From Parelaphostrongylus tenuis (taxonomy: Eukaryota; Nematoda; Chromadorea; Rhabditida; Metastrongylidae): a stretch of 64,000 nt of DNA. This document shows positions 43,771 through 55,115 of this stretch, piece by piece (positions within the stretch are counted from its first letter, which is position 1; every line of letters starts with the position of its first letter). The notes beneath the pieces are model-generated. The model had not been told where the DNA came from and did no database searches. It saw only the letters and a list, made by a program, of their open reading frames with translations. The stretch lies in contig JAHQIW010006188.1 in assembly GCA_019055375.1 (NCBI GenBank), positions 62,001-126,000 on the forward strand, read 5' to 3'. Made by a program: the position numbers and the translations under genes.

Positions 43771-45674
43771 ATTGAAGCCACTTATGTTGAGAGATATTGG
43801 GTATCAATAATCAATCAGAAATCATTTTTTGACGCCACCTGCGGTGTTAACTATTGTTATATACATGGTCAATTCCATTGTTTGGAGTGACTTTTAGGTG
43901 AGGGTTAAGTCAAAATTAATGAGTTTATATGGTTTACGTGGTAGATTAAACAACGGAGTTGACAAATGTATAAATACCCATAAAGGTGCCTTTGATTTAG
44001 TTGATCTAACTTTACCGTTGATCTGATGTGTAACATGAACACGACTAACGATGATTTTGCCAAGTTCAGAAACGGTGAACTAGTCCCCATTTAAGCACTT
44101 TCGGCTTTTTTTTTCAAAAAGTTACGATAAATTCTCGACAACAGATGACTTGAGAGATTGAGAATATCACGATATTATAGAAAAGAGCTTGCATTACATC
44201 TGCGACAGCCACTTATGTTGAATATAATTCAAATTTTTTATCCGACCATCTCAAACGGTAGCCACGACTGACTGTAACGACCGGAAACTCAGAAATGATG
44301 AATTACTGAGAAAAATTTTTTCAACATCCTTTATCGATGACGACGGTTTTCGAACATCTCCTGACAATTTTCGCTAAGTAGAGAACTTATGGAACTGAAA
44401 ATTCGATAGACTTCTTCCTATCACTTTGTAAATGTATCACTCCAAGAAAATACATATGTGAAATCTAAAAATCAAGTTAACATTAATTAGATTTTCAACC
44501 AAAAAATCAAGTAGTTCCTTTTCCACGAAAAGGCAAGAACTCTTTTATTATCGAAAAAGACTTCTGGATTCCAACAGCATATTCCAGCTGAAAAAATTCG
44601 TGATGAGCTGCCATGTCCTTTTTGTTTGCTATAAATGTTGCCCATCGGACATCAGTTCCAGCTGTGTAGACTGATCTTTTGGCTTGCTGTCTGTCTCTAG
44701 CACTAGACTCGAACGCCTAAACGATCAATGTGGTTAGTCGCGCAGTGCTTACAGAAGAAAGGAATAAGAACTAATCGGCAGGTAACTCACCATGCTTCGG
44801 CCACGCAGAAGTCTACCCCATTTGGCGGAGTGGTTGAAGAATAAGATGCGTCTTCGAACAGTGATTACTATCATTTTGAATGACGATGATAAGAAAACTG
44901 AAATTGATGGAACGCGGGGGGCTCTTCGGTGTCTGCGAGGAGTGTCTGCGATAGTTTGTCGTTGAGAAAGACGTTTATACGACTTTGCAGGAAGCTCGAG
45001 GAGATATTGTCCTTTATGTATGAACAAGCCGTCTTTGAGTGTAGCATCTGTGGTTCATAAGGTCTGTTCGACTAAACTGAAGTTGAACGCATTGTTCAGG
45101 AAGATGAATTTGGATAATGCTGTGTAAGTTAAAATTTTCAGATTGCTCATAATAGTGATTTGAGTGATGATGCGTGTGTTGTGCGATCAGTGTCAGTTGT
45201 TTGACATTTCATTACTCCTGTTTACCACGCGGAACATCTTGATGATATAGTCAGGAACCAAACTGATCGATGGCTTGTTTAATGATAGTTTTAAATCTAT
45301 TGGTAATTTGTACTGTTTCTTCCCATTGTTTGGCGTGTTTCTTCGAGATTACAATATTCCAAGCGTAACCAAGGTGCTAAGGTTGAAAGAAATTGTTTTT
45401 TTTTCTGGCGGAGTAGATGTGTGAGCCATCCGGTGGTTTTCAGATGGTGGATACTTATTCCGATACTGTGCACTTTGCCAATTTTTGTACCATTGCACAT
45501 CTATATGTGAGGATTGAGTACATAATGGCTGTTTGCATTACAGTGCGTGACACTAATATATGAGCTGCATCACTGCTTGACACAATCATAGCAATTTACT
45601 ATTCATTTATTTGATTTGGTGGCATCACTCCATCCCCAACATTTCGTAATGTAACTGGCACAGAAATCATAAAA

Positions 45675-45824
45675 TGTGGCGTATATAACAGGACGTGATA
45701 CAAATGCGAAAGCGGCACCTCTGCTTGTTTTGATACTTGGAACCATGTATAGAATATGAATAATTTCAATGTAAACCATGGAAACAGGCAAAGTGAAGCC
45801 AGTGACGGTGAAGCTCCTAGTGCT
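45675..45824 (-). pseudogene. Pseudogene of the secreted protein, exon 2-like
   Basis: The minus strand reads STRSFTVTGFTLPVSMVY directly after a TGCACAG acceptor-like sequence. It continues with VPSIKTSRGAAFAFVSR, against STRNFTVTGFTLPVNMAY and AVQAFVSR in exon 2 of the 12180-25791 gene. The exon frame is open, but no neighbouring exons are found in this orientation, and the segment lies inside a repeat array. It represents a different family member from the intact gene. Confidence 0.65.
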
Positions 45825-46055
45825 CTGTGCAGCCATCTCGTGGTTCATGTAATGAGCAATGCAAGAAAATAGGCAGGAGCAAACAAGACCGAATTATCTT
45901 TCTCTTCGTTCTTCTATACAGAAATACAAGACTTTCCCTTGCAACTTAGTGGCGTCACTCCACATCCAAACACGTAATTCGAGGCAGCAGCCTAGTCATA
46001 ATGAGATTGGTCGGAAATTCAGCACCTCGTGGTTTTGGCAGTGAGTCTGCAGAAC

Positions 46056-46125
46056 TCATTGGTGGCTCAGTGGTAGAATGCTTGGTTGCCACGTGGCCAT
46101 TCGGGTTCGATCCCCGACCAATGCA
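46056..46125 (+). other. tRNA-Gly(GCC)-like pseudogene head
   Basis: A-box TGGCTCAGTGGTAGAATG, anticodon loop TTGCCAC, and a perfect T stem TCGGG/CCCGA around TTCGATC are present. The acceptor stem pairs at six of seven positions. The anticodon stem (CTTGG against GTGGC) has two mismatches, so charging and function are doubtful. Best-preserved head of the array. Confidence 0.6.
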
Positions 46126-46803
46126 CTACTAATTGTAGCGGTTTGAAAGGTGAATGCGTTTGTTGCTCGTTGAGTGTTAAATTGTTTGATTGATCGCGCT
46201 TCTCTTGTCTGCCACGCGGGACTTCTTGATGATATAGTCACGAAACGATGCCTCGTGTAATGGAAGTTCCAAATTCAAATGAGTCATTCCATAAAAGCTT
46301 AGATGGCGGGTGCTTCATCCGATGCCGTGCGTTTTGCTCAGGAGTCTATACAGAGTGACTGTTTGCATTACAAGACGTGATACCAATGTATGACTTGCAT
46401 CACCTTCTTAATACAATCATAACTATTTTATCTCATTTTTTTCTAATTGGTGGCATCACTCCACATCCCAGCACTCCACACGTGAGGATTCTTTATACAA
46501 AGACTGTTTGCATTACAAGACGTAATGCAATATGGGTTCGATTCCCGGCCAATGCCCAAGTTCTAGCGGCTTAACTAGTGGACGCATGTGTTGTGCATTA
46601 AGTGCCGATTGTTTCATCGAGCGTTGATCTTGTCTGTATCAGTGCGCGACACAATCAAAACAATTTCTACTATCCTCCAGTTTGGTGGCATCACTCCACA
46701 TCCCAACACTTCATAATGTGGCTAGCAGCGAAATCATGAATGGATCGGTCGGATGCCTCGCCTGCTTGTATGTCACTTGGATTTTTGAGTAAATTAGGAG
46801 AGC

Positions 46804-46874
46804 TCATTTGTGGTTCAGCGGTAGAATGCTCGGTTACCACTTGGGCAACGCAGGTGTGATCCTGCGCCAATGTA
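46804..46874 (+). other. tRNA-Gly-like pseudogene head, anticodon changed
   Basis: The A-box TGGTTCAGCGGTAGAATG is intact. The anticodon loop reads TTACCAC and the B-box is GGTGTGATCCT. It is collinear with 34863-34933 in block B. Confidence 0.5.
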
Positions 46875-47459
46875 CTAGTTGTAGCGGTTTAAATAGTGAA
46901 TGCATATGTTGTGCATTGAGTGTCGATTGCTTGATCGATTTCGTTGATCCTGTCTGCCACGCGGGACTTCTTGATGGTTTCGTCATGGGCAGCCTTTATA
47001 TTAGAAATTGACAACATTAATGACGCATTTAATTGCACAATAACAATATGACAAGAGCGATGAATCATTGAACGATAGAGAATGAGACACAGGATAGCAG
47101 ACTGCATGAGCGAGAGTAAAGCAGAAAACAACGAATATAGTGCAGTTTACATTTGATTGTGGGGAAACAACTATGCGGCGAAGCTCAAAATGCTTTAAAC
47201 TCGTAAACGCTTGCACCGGAAGGGGCTGCCACCGCGTTATTAATAATAAATCAAATAATGAAGGTCGATATGGCTTTAATAGCATAGTACGATGTAATGT
47301 GCCGATCAGCCAATTTTACACGTCATGACGTGCTTAATAAGACAAGTGGAATCACGATTGGTTACCTTGCCTCAAAGTAGAAGCGGACGGAACCTATCTA
47401 GCAATGACCAGTATTTCCTTGATTTGACTAATTTTAGCATTGGTATGTTGTTGATTGAG

Positions 47460-47590
47460 CGGTGGGCAAAAATGCACCTCAGTCGGGAGTTGAACCCATG
47501 TTTCGCTCATACCGGGAGCTCGTTTTTCCACTACACCACGGTATGGGTGAAACGCGGGTTTAACTCGGAGGTCGAATTTTTGCGTACCAC
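47460..47590. mobile_element. Foldback element F2 (block C)
   Basis: Arms GGTGGGCAAAAATGCACCTC, GGGAGTTGAACCCATGTTTC at the left and GAAACGCGGGTTTAACTCGG, TTTTTGCGTACCA at the right. The left arm continues into TACCGGGAGCTCGTTTTTCC and ACTACACCACGG, so its minus strand is tRNA-like. Confidence 0.7.
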
Positions 47591-48082
47591 TCAATCTTCT
47601 TAGGTCTTTGGAAATGCTATGTCGCAGAAGTCAATGACTAGAATGAGAACTTATGCAAACGTCATCTACATGATTATTTTCAAGAATGCAATAATGATAC
47701 GCGACCAACAATAATGTCTATCAGATAGGCGGGATCAATGTTACTATAGAACATGATATGACACGACAACAAAGGCGACTGGTATGGAACGAAATGGGGC
47801 CGGCTGGTCACCGCCCTTCACCGAAGCGAACTTTTTCGCTCGATCGATCGCGGCGGGTGTGCGCATTGAGTCTGGTTCCGCCCGCGCAAATTGATCTCTT
47901 GTTTGCTGCCACTCGTCGACATCCGACTCAACCGCCCATACAATCGATGTGGTTAGTTTCGCAGCGCTCACGGAATTAAACAATAGTGAATAAGCAGCAG
48001 AGAAAATAGTACGAAATATACAATCGACGAGAAATATTCATTTGACTGCTTCTTCAGCAGTGATATGATGCTATGAGTACAT

Positions 48083-48280
48083 ATCCAATAATGCTGAGCG
48101 ATATTTCAAAACTTCCAATCTCCGGAGGGGGCATGCTAACCACTGCACTAGCAAGGCTTCCATTCTGCTATCACTTCCTTTGCGACAGAAGGTCTCAATC
48201 TCTCGCCCCGACAAAAGTGAAACGCGGGTTCAACTTTTGCTCAAGGTTTAGAGCTTTGAATATCACCTAGCAATATTCGA
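48083..48280. mobile_element. Foldback element F3 (block C), deleted left arm
   Basis: Outer ends TCCAATAATGCTGAGCGATA and ATATCACCTAGCAATATTCGA match the block B copy. ~35 nt containing the left B-box are missing after TCTCCGGAGGGGG. The right arm keeps GCGGGTTCAACTTTTGC. Confidence 0.65.
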
Positions 48281-49329
48281 TACATGCAATGCTTTTCACA
48301 AAAAAAAATTTTGATTCACTTGAGGCCATTCGTGGAGGGCTTTTTGAAGCCCAAAGTTCAACCAATCTCGAACAGCAGTTTTGTGGATAAAGAATAATTT
48401 TTACTGTCATAGACTGGTGAAAATGTTAAAGTAGTATTGAATGTAATTTGGCGGAGTTTTTTGTCTAGGTTGATACAGCAACTTTCAGCTGACACCGTTG
48501 TTGTGGGTATAAACTTCGAGAGGGCTTTAAGAGGACAAAATGAGAGACGGAGCATATTATCTACTAGAAAAAATTTCAAACAACATGCCAATGGTTTTGA
48601 GTGACCTTTTCAAATTTCTCAGCCAAAAAATTTCTGGGAAAATGCAAACATTATGCCGCTGAAATGAGTCATCCCTGTGCGGAATGGACAACAGCGAAAC
48701 TTGTTTTGTCTGCGCATGTGGAGAATTTGCGAGAAATAAAAGCGCTCCATAAACATTTATGTTTACAAAAATCATAGTACCTTTGAGAAGAAGAAAAAAT
48801 TACTCAGCTCAGTGTCACTTCGGTCGTGTTCTTAAAACGGCTAATTTCCTTTTTGATTTCAATGCATTAGTAACTTCAGCAAAATGAAGGGTTATTTCTT
48901 AGGCCGAAATGCCCTGATACTTTGGTATTTTCGGTTTTTTCCATGATCAGAAGCGACTCAGTTTCCCTATATCCTCACACTGCCGGGCCTTTGGAGCGAT
49001 TATACTTTCTGTCCGTTTCTGAATCCTCCAATGGAATTCTTCAGAATTTCTACTTTCACGGAAGAGATCGTAGTTCGGACAGACCTTCATGATGCTCTAC
49101 CACGACTTGTCTGTGGTCTGTGCAAAAATTTCTGTCGTATCTCTGCGTATTCAAGTGGTTATGCGTTTCCAAATGTTCTTCTAAAGCAGAGATATAACCT
49201 TTGTAAACATCTTGTAAAATCACATAAAAAATATGTCGAGCGATATCTAAACTCGCTGCCTCATTTACTCTTATCGGACATAATGATGTTGCGTTATGTA
49301 TCTCGACAGTGGGCCACGAAAGTGATTTA

Positions 49330-49770
49330 GGCTATATTTCCCAATTCTTAAAACAGTAAGTTACGTCATTCAGTCTTAGAGGCATGATTTTCTCCTTGGT
49401 CTTCATAGTTACTTGAACTTCAAAAAAGACCAATCCAGTTCTTTGGCGGAAATTTTGGGTCCAGGATGGTAACGAGCAACGGATATATTATATCATATTC
49501 TGTATCATACGAATATTGTGATGATCAAATCTTCATTTATGGAGACTGGCAGAAAACATCACACACGCTCACATCCTGAGGCAGTTTTTCAGTCGCGTTC
49601 TTTTGCTTGAAGCAGTTTTTTGGCCTTTCCGATGCACATCTGTCTGCAAAAATCTTTGACAACTGTCGTTGAGTGCGTTGCAGTGAAATCAAACTTTAGT
49701 TCTCTTCTCTTCTTCAGTAATGCTCGAAATCCATATTCGCTTTCGTTGGCCTTTTCTTGTTACACCTTCT
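49330..49770 (-). pseudogene. Decayed exons of an unknown gene (block C copy)
   Basis: Minus strand: 49560-49770 reads NESEYGFRALLKKRRELKF, DFTATHSTTVVKDF, CRQMCIGKA. 49330-49460 reads ISAKELDWSFFEVQV, TKEKIMPLRLNDVTYCFK. This copy is better preserved than 38340-38770. The family is not recognised. No start, stop or splice chain can be built. Confidence 0.4.
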
Positions 49771-50364
49771 GGTGTTCTGAAAAAATCAGTCGTAGTGAAA
49801 GCAATGAAAACACAGATGAGAGAAATGCAGAATGGGCCATAATGGTAGAATGGAAATGATGTAGGTTCTGGAAATAATGGTCGCCTTAATTCGCAACCCC
49901 TTAGATTTCAAGTTATGCTCGTAATCTCGGCCTTCTCACAAATATAATTTACGTGCACTCTTCTTAAAATAATTTTAAGTCAGTCAATACTGTGAAAAAG
50001 AGGAAAGATCCACTCTTTCCTTATCAATCGCTTTCTGATAGTGGTATAATTTTTTGGGTTCTTATCAACACATCTTTAGTAGGTGCACATAAGTTATAAT
50101 CAAACTCCCAATGAGCAGCCTTGACGCTTTATTCGTGCATATCAGGAAACGATGAAAACATCGTACATAGCTTGTCCAGCAATCTCAAAACTATCAAAAA
50201 TTTTCATGCCATTTTTTCGTATTCAGTGCAAAGCTGAAAAATCAGAAACATCGGTGTAAAATAGTCTTTGAAAATGCTGACACGTAGGTGCTGCATTCGT
50301 TCGCTTTTTCAGTGGGAACAAATGTTTGAGGAAAAAAATAGTCGCTTGCAGTCGTACACATGAG

Positions 50365-50690
50365 GATACAACTACATTACAATATTGTCGCCAACGCGGT
50401 GACTGTTCTGCAATACAGTGGGTGCAAGGTGTATAGTACGGAAGAACATGGATATCACGACTACTCCCCCCAAACAGTTGCCAGCTTTACATTGTCTTAC
50501 AATTTGAACAGCATACTTTCTTTTATAACTCCGTTTTTTTGTAAATTGTGTAGAACACCAATATCACTACGGCGAATTTGTTGAGAGAAGGTATGGTAAA
50601 TAGGGCGGTTCGAATGTTATCATCGGGTCCGTTTGATGAACAGTTTGTCTTCTGCAATGCAATCGCAGCAGTCGGCTAAAATTCGAAATT
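50365..50690 (+). pseudogene. Pseudogene of the secreted protein, exons 4-5 (block C)
   Basis: NIVANAVTVLQYSGCKVYS corresponds to the CIIFSNTITALC part of exon 4. An intron-like stretch ends TTTTTTTGTAAATTGTGTAG, and a degraded exon 5 follows (GTAAATAGGGCGGTTCGAATG gives VNRAVRM, then SSGPF). Stops and a frameshift separate ANWS-like remnants from VNRAVRM. Confidence 0.6.
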
Positions 50691-50880
50691 CATTGTTAAC
50701 TGTTGGGAATGAGCGATATATTGATTCAATCATTTTACTATGATTTTAGAAGTTTCGAAGATATCTAGTCGAAGTTATCACATTTATTTTAAAAAAAAAT
50801 TAAAGTTAGATTTGAAATGCGACCAGTCGAGCGTGTCATCTTCACTGTTAGATCAGATATCTAAAGATCACCTATTGGTT

Positions 50881-51639
50881 TCAAAGAATGATTACCACTT
50901 CGCGCAAATTTCTGAAAAAGTCAGTTGATACCCTAGCAACAATGCGTTTGCATGTTGGTCTATAGTATCAAATTAAGGATAGCATAAATGCTTGAGTAAG
51001 CGAAACTATAGAGCAAGTTTTTTTTTCAACAACAACGCTCTTCTACTAATAAATGAAAAAGTACTTAGACTGAAGAAAAAGTTCTGTAGTATTTTCAAAC
51101 GCATAGGAATATCTATTTGTACATCACCTAAGCTCAAACAAGAGACAAATTAATAAGCGATGTAATCTCCTTCCACATCAATCATTGTTTACCGGTCTCC
51201 TGGAGAATGTGTTAAATCGTCATTGTATCGCAATCAGAATCAGCCAGTATCCGGCGAGTCATCGGTGGATCTTCCTCAATTCACTTGACGGCTTACTTGG
51301 CGGTCGTGAATGCTCCTCTCTTGGCTTGCCTATCATTCGATCTCCTTCTTCACGGAAAGTCTTGAATTAACCCTGAGCTGCACGAACATCTCAAATTTTG
51401 TCATCATACACCTTGCAGATTTGCTAAGGAGCCTCAGAAGCATTAACACCCAAGTTTTAGTGTAAATGGCACAGTAGACAATTTTTCCTTATGTAACCCA
51501 TTTTGAAAGCTGTGCAGCCAAATGATACATTGTTCGATGCTTAAGATAGCGAATTTTTTGATGAGCTCGAATTCGTATAAAATACATGTGTAAAAATCAT
51601 TTTTTCAGGCAATATGATAGAACATATTCTATAACCTAT
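50881..51639. other. No gene seen
   Basis: AT-rich spacer between block C and the RTE element. Frames around 51185-51370 have no motif. Confidence 0.5.
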
Positions 51640-51998
51640 CATCAAGATTCCACGGACCTCCCTCTTTGAGGGATCCCGCCCGGTTAGTCGCGAGGGCACG
51701 TGGCGCGTCCCCAGGTGGTGGATAGGGGAATAAAACGCGAACCAAAAGCGACCGTGTGCTTCCCAGAGACGCAGGTGGATTCAGGGGACGAGCTCCCTGC
51801 TTCTGCAGTGCCGACTTGACAAAACCCTATTTCTACGAGTCAAGTCGGCCAAAAGCCTGCAATCAAGCGGCTGGGAAGTACATGGGAGGCGGTTAGGAGT
51901 CGCCTCCAACAAATAAGCTCCTCCCGCTCCTCCGAGAGAGACTGGCAAGCTACTCGTGAGTACCCAGCCCCCACGTTTAGAGCCTGGCAAGCTACACG
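51640..51998 (+). mobile_element. RTE 5' leader with strong hairpin
   Basis: GC-rich sequence directly before the RTE frame, unlike the AT-rich flank before 51640, so it is probably the element's 5' UTR. CCCTCTTTGAGGG at 51661 is a small hairpin. 51810-51820 (GCCGACTTGAC) pairs perfectly with 51839-51849 over an 18-nt loop. The exact 5' end is not visible. Confidence 0.5.
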
Positions 51999-54125
51999 TT
52001 GGGTATCAAAAATGCCAAAAACAGTAACAAATATGGGCCTCATTCCCCTGACCCCGAAAGAGCCCCTGGTACGGCAGCGCCAGGTAGGACGAGTACGGAG
52101 AGGCTGCTAAAATCTCAGGGCCGAACTAGGCTGCCAAGATCGAAACGGACTAAAATGACGATCTGTACCTACAATGCAAGAACCCTTGCTCAACAATCCG
52201 CTGTAGAAGATCTGTTGATTCAAGCAAGAAGAATAAGGTACGACGTCATTGGCCTGGCTGAGACGAGAAGGCGCCATCCTTTTCACGCTGTCTATGACAC
52301 CGGAGAAGAACTGTTCCTTGGAACATGCGATCGCAGAGGTGTCGGTGGCGTTGGCGTCCTCGTCAAATCGAATTTGACCGTGAACATTGATTCGTTCGAA
52401 CAACTAACAACCCGCATCGGACGATTACGGTTGAAACGATGTGGTTCTATGCCGGCTTTGACCATCTTCGTTGCTTACGCACCAACATCAAGCTATGACG
52501 AAGACGAAGTCGAAGCGTTCTATATGGACCTCGAAAAATTCTTCAGAGAAGATCATACATTCTTCAAGGTCATTGTCGGAGATTTTAACGCAAAAATTGG
52601 ACCTAGAAGAACGTCTGAAGAACGTCACATAGGGACCCACGGACTAGAATGGAATGAACAGGGTGAGAGGTTATCCGAGTTTATCATGACGACCCAAACC
52701 ATCCATGGTAACTCGCAATTCCAAAAGCCTCTCTCTCAGCGATGGACGTGGGAGTCTCCCAATGGAGAGTACCATAACGAAATAGATCACATCATAGTAA
52801 ATCGAAGGTTTTGCCTGACCGACGTCGCTGTTGTTCCCAAGTTCTACACGGGATCAGACCATCGCCTCCTTCGCGCAACGTTCCGATTTTCGAGGAGAGG
52901 AGAGAAAGCCGCTAAATTCAAACAACGAAGTCCCAGAACTACCATAAACTGGGATGTATTCAAATCATTAGTCGGCTCTTGGGAAGATACCGTTGTCGAC
53001 AACATCGACGAAGAATACGATCGACTCGTTGAATATCTTCACGTTGGCGCTAAAAAAGCCGAAAGTCCTAAGGCCACGAAGAGACGCTTGTCTCCGCAGA
53101 CACTCGAGCTGATACGTCAACGTGGAATCGCACGAGCCGCAGGCAACCGAAAGCTTACGTCCGAACTTGCGAAACGATGCAGAGAAGCGATAAAAGAAGA
53201 CCTTAAAGAGAGAAGAGCAGCAGTTATGGCAGAAGCTGCAGAAGCTGGGAAGAGCATTCGCAAAGCCCAGCGAGGCTTCGCCAACTATAAGACCAAGATG
53301 ATTGCACTCCGATACCCTGACGGGACACTTACAGCTTCCAGAAGGGCTATGGAGAAAATCATCCACCAGTACTACTCGGATCTCTTCGCTAGCCATGTTC
53401 TCTTACCGTCATATAAATTGAAAGAGGACGAATATGTCGTTCCACCGGTCCTTCCTTCCGAAATCCGACATGCTATATCGTCGGTGAAAAACAGAACAAC
53501 ACCCGGTCCAGACAGGATTAGACCAGAACACCTGAAGAACCTGCCGCCAGTTCTCATCAACACCCTGGCTCGGCTCTTCACTCGCTACCTGTCAAAATGC
53601 AAGGTCCCTATTCAATGGAAAACCAGCAAGACCGTATTGTTGTTCAAAAAGGGAGACCTTCACGACATAGGCAATTATCGCCCAATCTGCTTGCTGTCCG
53701 TTGTCTATAAACTCTTTACTCGAGTCATCCTGAACAGGATTGACAGAACACTGGACGAAGGACAGCCATGCGAACAAGCAGGGTTCAGAAAAGGATTTAG
53801 TACCATGGACCACATCCACACGATCACAAGACTCATTGAAGTTTCGCGAGAGTACAAACAACCACTCTGTCTCACTTTTATCGATCTGAAAAAAGCCTTT
53901 GATTCAGTGGAAACAGAAGCGGTTATAGAGGCTCTGGATAACCAGGGCGTCCCTACTCGGTACATAATGATCCTTCGTGAGCTTTATAAAGATTTCACGA
54001 CCAGAATATCTCCATTCTACAACAACATCACCATTGACGTAGAAGAGGGGTTCGACAAGGCGATACAATATTTCCTACGATTACAAGAAAACTATTCCCA
54101 CTTAGTGCTCCACACACCTTTGTAA
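51999..54125 (+). CDS. RTE-type retrotransposon endonuclease/reverse transcriptase, truncated
   Basis: The longest frame of the window, 708 residues. Residues 53-295 form an AP-type endonuclease: [10 protein letters not shown] (54-63), LAETR with catalytic Glu (86-90), GDFNAKI (194-200), EIDHIIV (261-267) and GSDHR (285-289). The RT domain runs from about 495: [22 protein letters not shown] (547-553), NYRPICLL (559-566), [13 protein letters not shown] (594-606) and [11 protein letters not shown] (625-635) with the first catalytic Asp at 629. The YADD motif, thumb and C-terminus are missing. A one-base deletion near 54040 shifts VRQGD out of frame, and sequence similarity ends at ~54072, so residues 682-708 are not native. 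The start at 51999 is the first ATG of the frame; Met53 is an alternative. The protein would nick and copy target DNA in the nucleus. This copy cannot. Confidence 0.9.
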   Translation: MGIKNAKNSNKYGPHSPDPERAPGTAAPGRTSTERLLKSQGRTRLPRSKRTKMTICTYNARTLAQQSAVEDLLIQARRIRYDVIGLAETRRRHPFHAVYDTGEELFLGTCDRRGVGGVGVLVKSNLTVNIDSFEQLTTRIGRLRLKRCGSMPALTIFVAYAPTSSYDEDEVEAFYMDLEKFFREDHTFFKVIVGDFNAKIGPRRTSEERHIGTHGLEWNEQGERLSEFIMTTQTIHGNSQFQKPLSQRWTWESPNGEYHNEIDHIIVNRRFCLTDVAVVPKFYTGSDHRLLRATFRFSRRGEKAAKFKQRSPRTTINWDVFKSLVGSWEDTVVDNIDEEYDRLVEYLHVGAKKAESPKATKRRLSPQTLELIRQRGIARAAGNRKLTSELAKRCREAIKEDLKERRAAVMAEAAEAGKSIRKAQRGFANYKTKMIALRYPDGTLTASRRAMEKIIHQYYSDLFASHVLLPSYKLKEDEYVVPPVLPSEIRHAISSVKNRTTPGPDRIRPEHLKNLPPVLINTLARLFTRYLSKCKVPIQWKTSKTVLLFKKGDLHDIGNYRPICLLSVVYKLFTRVILNRIDRTLDEGQPCEQAGFRKGFSTMDHIHTITRLIEVSREYKQPLCLTFIDLKKAFDSVETEAVIEALDNQGVPTRYIMILRELYKDFTTRISPFYNNITIDVEEGFDKAIQYFLRLQENYSHLVLHTPL

Positions 54126-55015
54126 CACAAAAACACCCCCCCCCGTCACACTCTAGAGGCAACTTTATTGGTGAAAAGTATGTAAGAAAGAGTCTGTCGC
54201 ACACCAGAAGGTCAGTGTGACCAAACCCACCCCCTTTACCGCCTTTGTGCTGGCCGCCTTCGTTCTCCAATCCCAACAAAACATAGCCAGCGGCAAAACG
54301 AAATGATGACCTGATTTCGTAAACGCCTGGTGATAGAAGAGCCCACCCCCCGGGTCTTCCAAATCTGAAAGTGCTGTCTTCAAAAGCTTCCCTCATCAAA
54401 TGATTTATTTATGAGGCAATCACGGCACATGGTTGTTTTAATGATATGTGTTTTTTTGTTTTTTTATTTTCGGCTCCTGCCCCTGGTCTGTGGACAAGGC
54501 GAGTAGGCCGCGGTGTTGTTGGTAGGAGTGGGACCCCCCGCGCGGTTGGGTGGGCCGGGTTAAGCCGTTTGTGGTGCCTTGGTTTTAAATGTTTAGTATA
54601 TGGTCGGGTTTTTGGTTTTTTTTTTTTTTTTTTGTTATTTTGTGTGTGCTGGGGCGGTTGGAAAATTTGGTGTCTTTGCGCCCCGACACTTTTTCGTGCT
54701 CCTTCCGCGTCCCCTGTTTGGGGGGGTGTGTTGGTATTCGGCCGTGTGCCTTATATCTGGGGGGTCTCCCTCGGCAGCCCAATGGGATGATCCCCCAGGG
54801 CTTATCTTGGGGCACCTCCCGCCTTCGGGGCACAAATGGAACGCGTTGTGGGTACCCCCCCCGCCCTCGCGTCCCCTTGGACCCCCCCCCCCCAGATCCC
54901 CGGCACCGGGAACCGGCCTGTTGTTCCTCCCGGGTGCTCCCCCCCACTTCCCCTCCTAGGTCTCCCCCTTTGTCGTTGTCCCCCTCAGCCCTCCGCTTTT
55001 GCCGAGCATCATACT
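54126..55015. other. Compositionally anomalous stretch, homopolymer- and GC-rich
   Basis: 54440-55015 is strongly GC-rich on an AT-rich background. It has an 18-19-base T run (54617), G runs (54719) and C runs (54857, 54883, 54937), and overlapping long frames in several phases that reflect lack of stops rather than coding. 54126-54430 reads on the minus strand as a 124-codon frame (SPGVYEIRSSFRFAAGYV, NEGGQHKGGKGGG) followed by AATAAA at 54163 in that direction; I cannot identify it. It begins where the RTE is truncated. Foreign DNA, a misassembly or a low-quality gap fill are all possible. Confidence 0.5.
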
Positions 55016-55115
55016 CCCGTATAGCCGGTCGATTGTACAAGCTAAATAATAGTGCTTGCTCTCACAAAGAAGGCAGTATATGGACACTGCGATTAAGGAG
55101 TCGTCCCATTAGACA

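Larger units (their letters stand above)
45120..47010 (+). repeat. tRNA-Gly-like repeat array in block C
   Basis: Units or part-units begin near 45160 (headless), 46056, 46528 (only the B-box half and body) and 46804. Linker words GACTGTTTGCATTACAAGAC and GGTGGCATCACTCCACATCC recur at 45527/45619, 46356/46449 and 46502/46686. The array was longer or more rearranged than in B. An inverted exon-2-like pseudogene (45675-45824) sits inside it. Confidence 0.65.
42285..50880 (+). repeat. Block C: second copy of the ~8.7-kb segmental duplication
   Basis: Direct copy of block B; see the anchor pairs there. It differs from B mainly in the tRNA-Gly-like array (longer here), the loss of the right F1 arm, and the presence of a minus-strand exon-2-like pseudogene. 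A 57-codon frame at 44792-44965 (MLRPRRSLPH, LRTVITIILNDDDKK) in a good start context is broken in B at the same place; I do not recognise it. Confidence 0.75.

Noticed and set aside
46056..46125. Functional t-Gly(GCC) gene
   Set aside because: T arm and boxes are good, but the anticodon stem has two mismatches plus weak pairs and the unit is part of a decaying repeat array.
51640..51770. HDV-like ribozyme at the RTE 5' end
   Set aside because: Such ribozymes are known at 5' ends of some RTE elements, and this leader is GC-rich, but I could not lay out the nested double-pseudoknot with a catalytic C.
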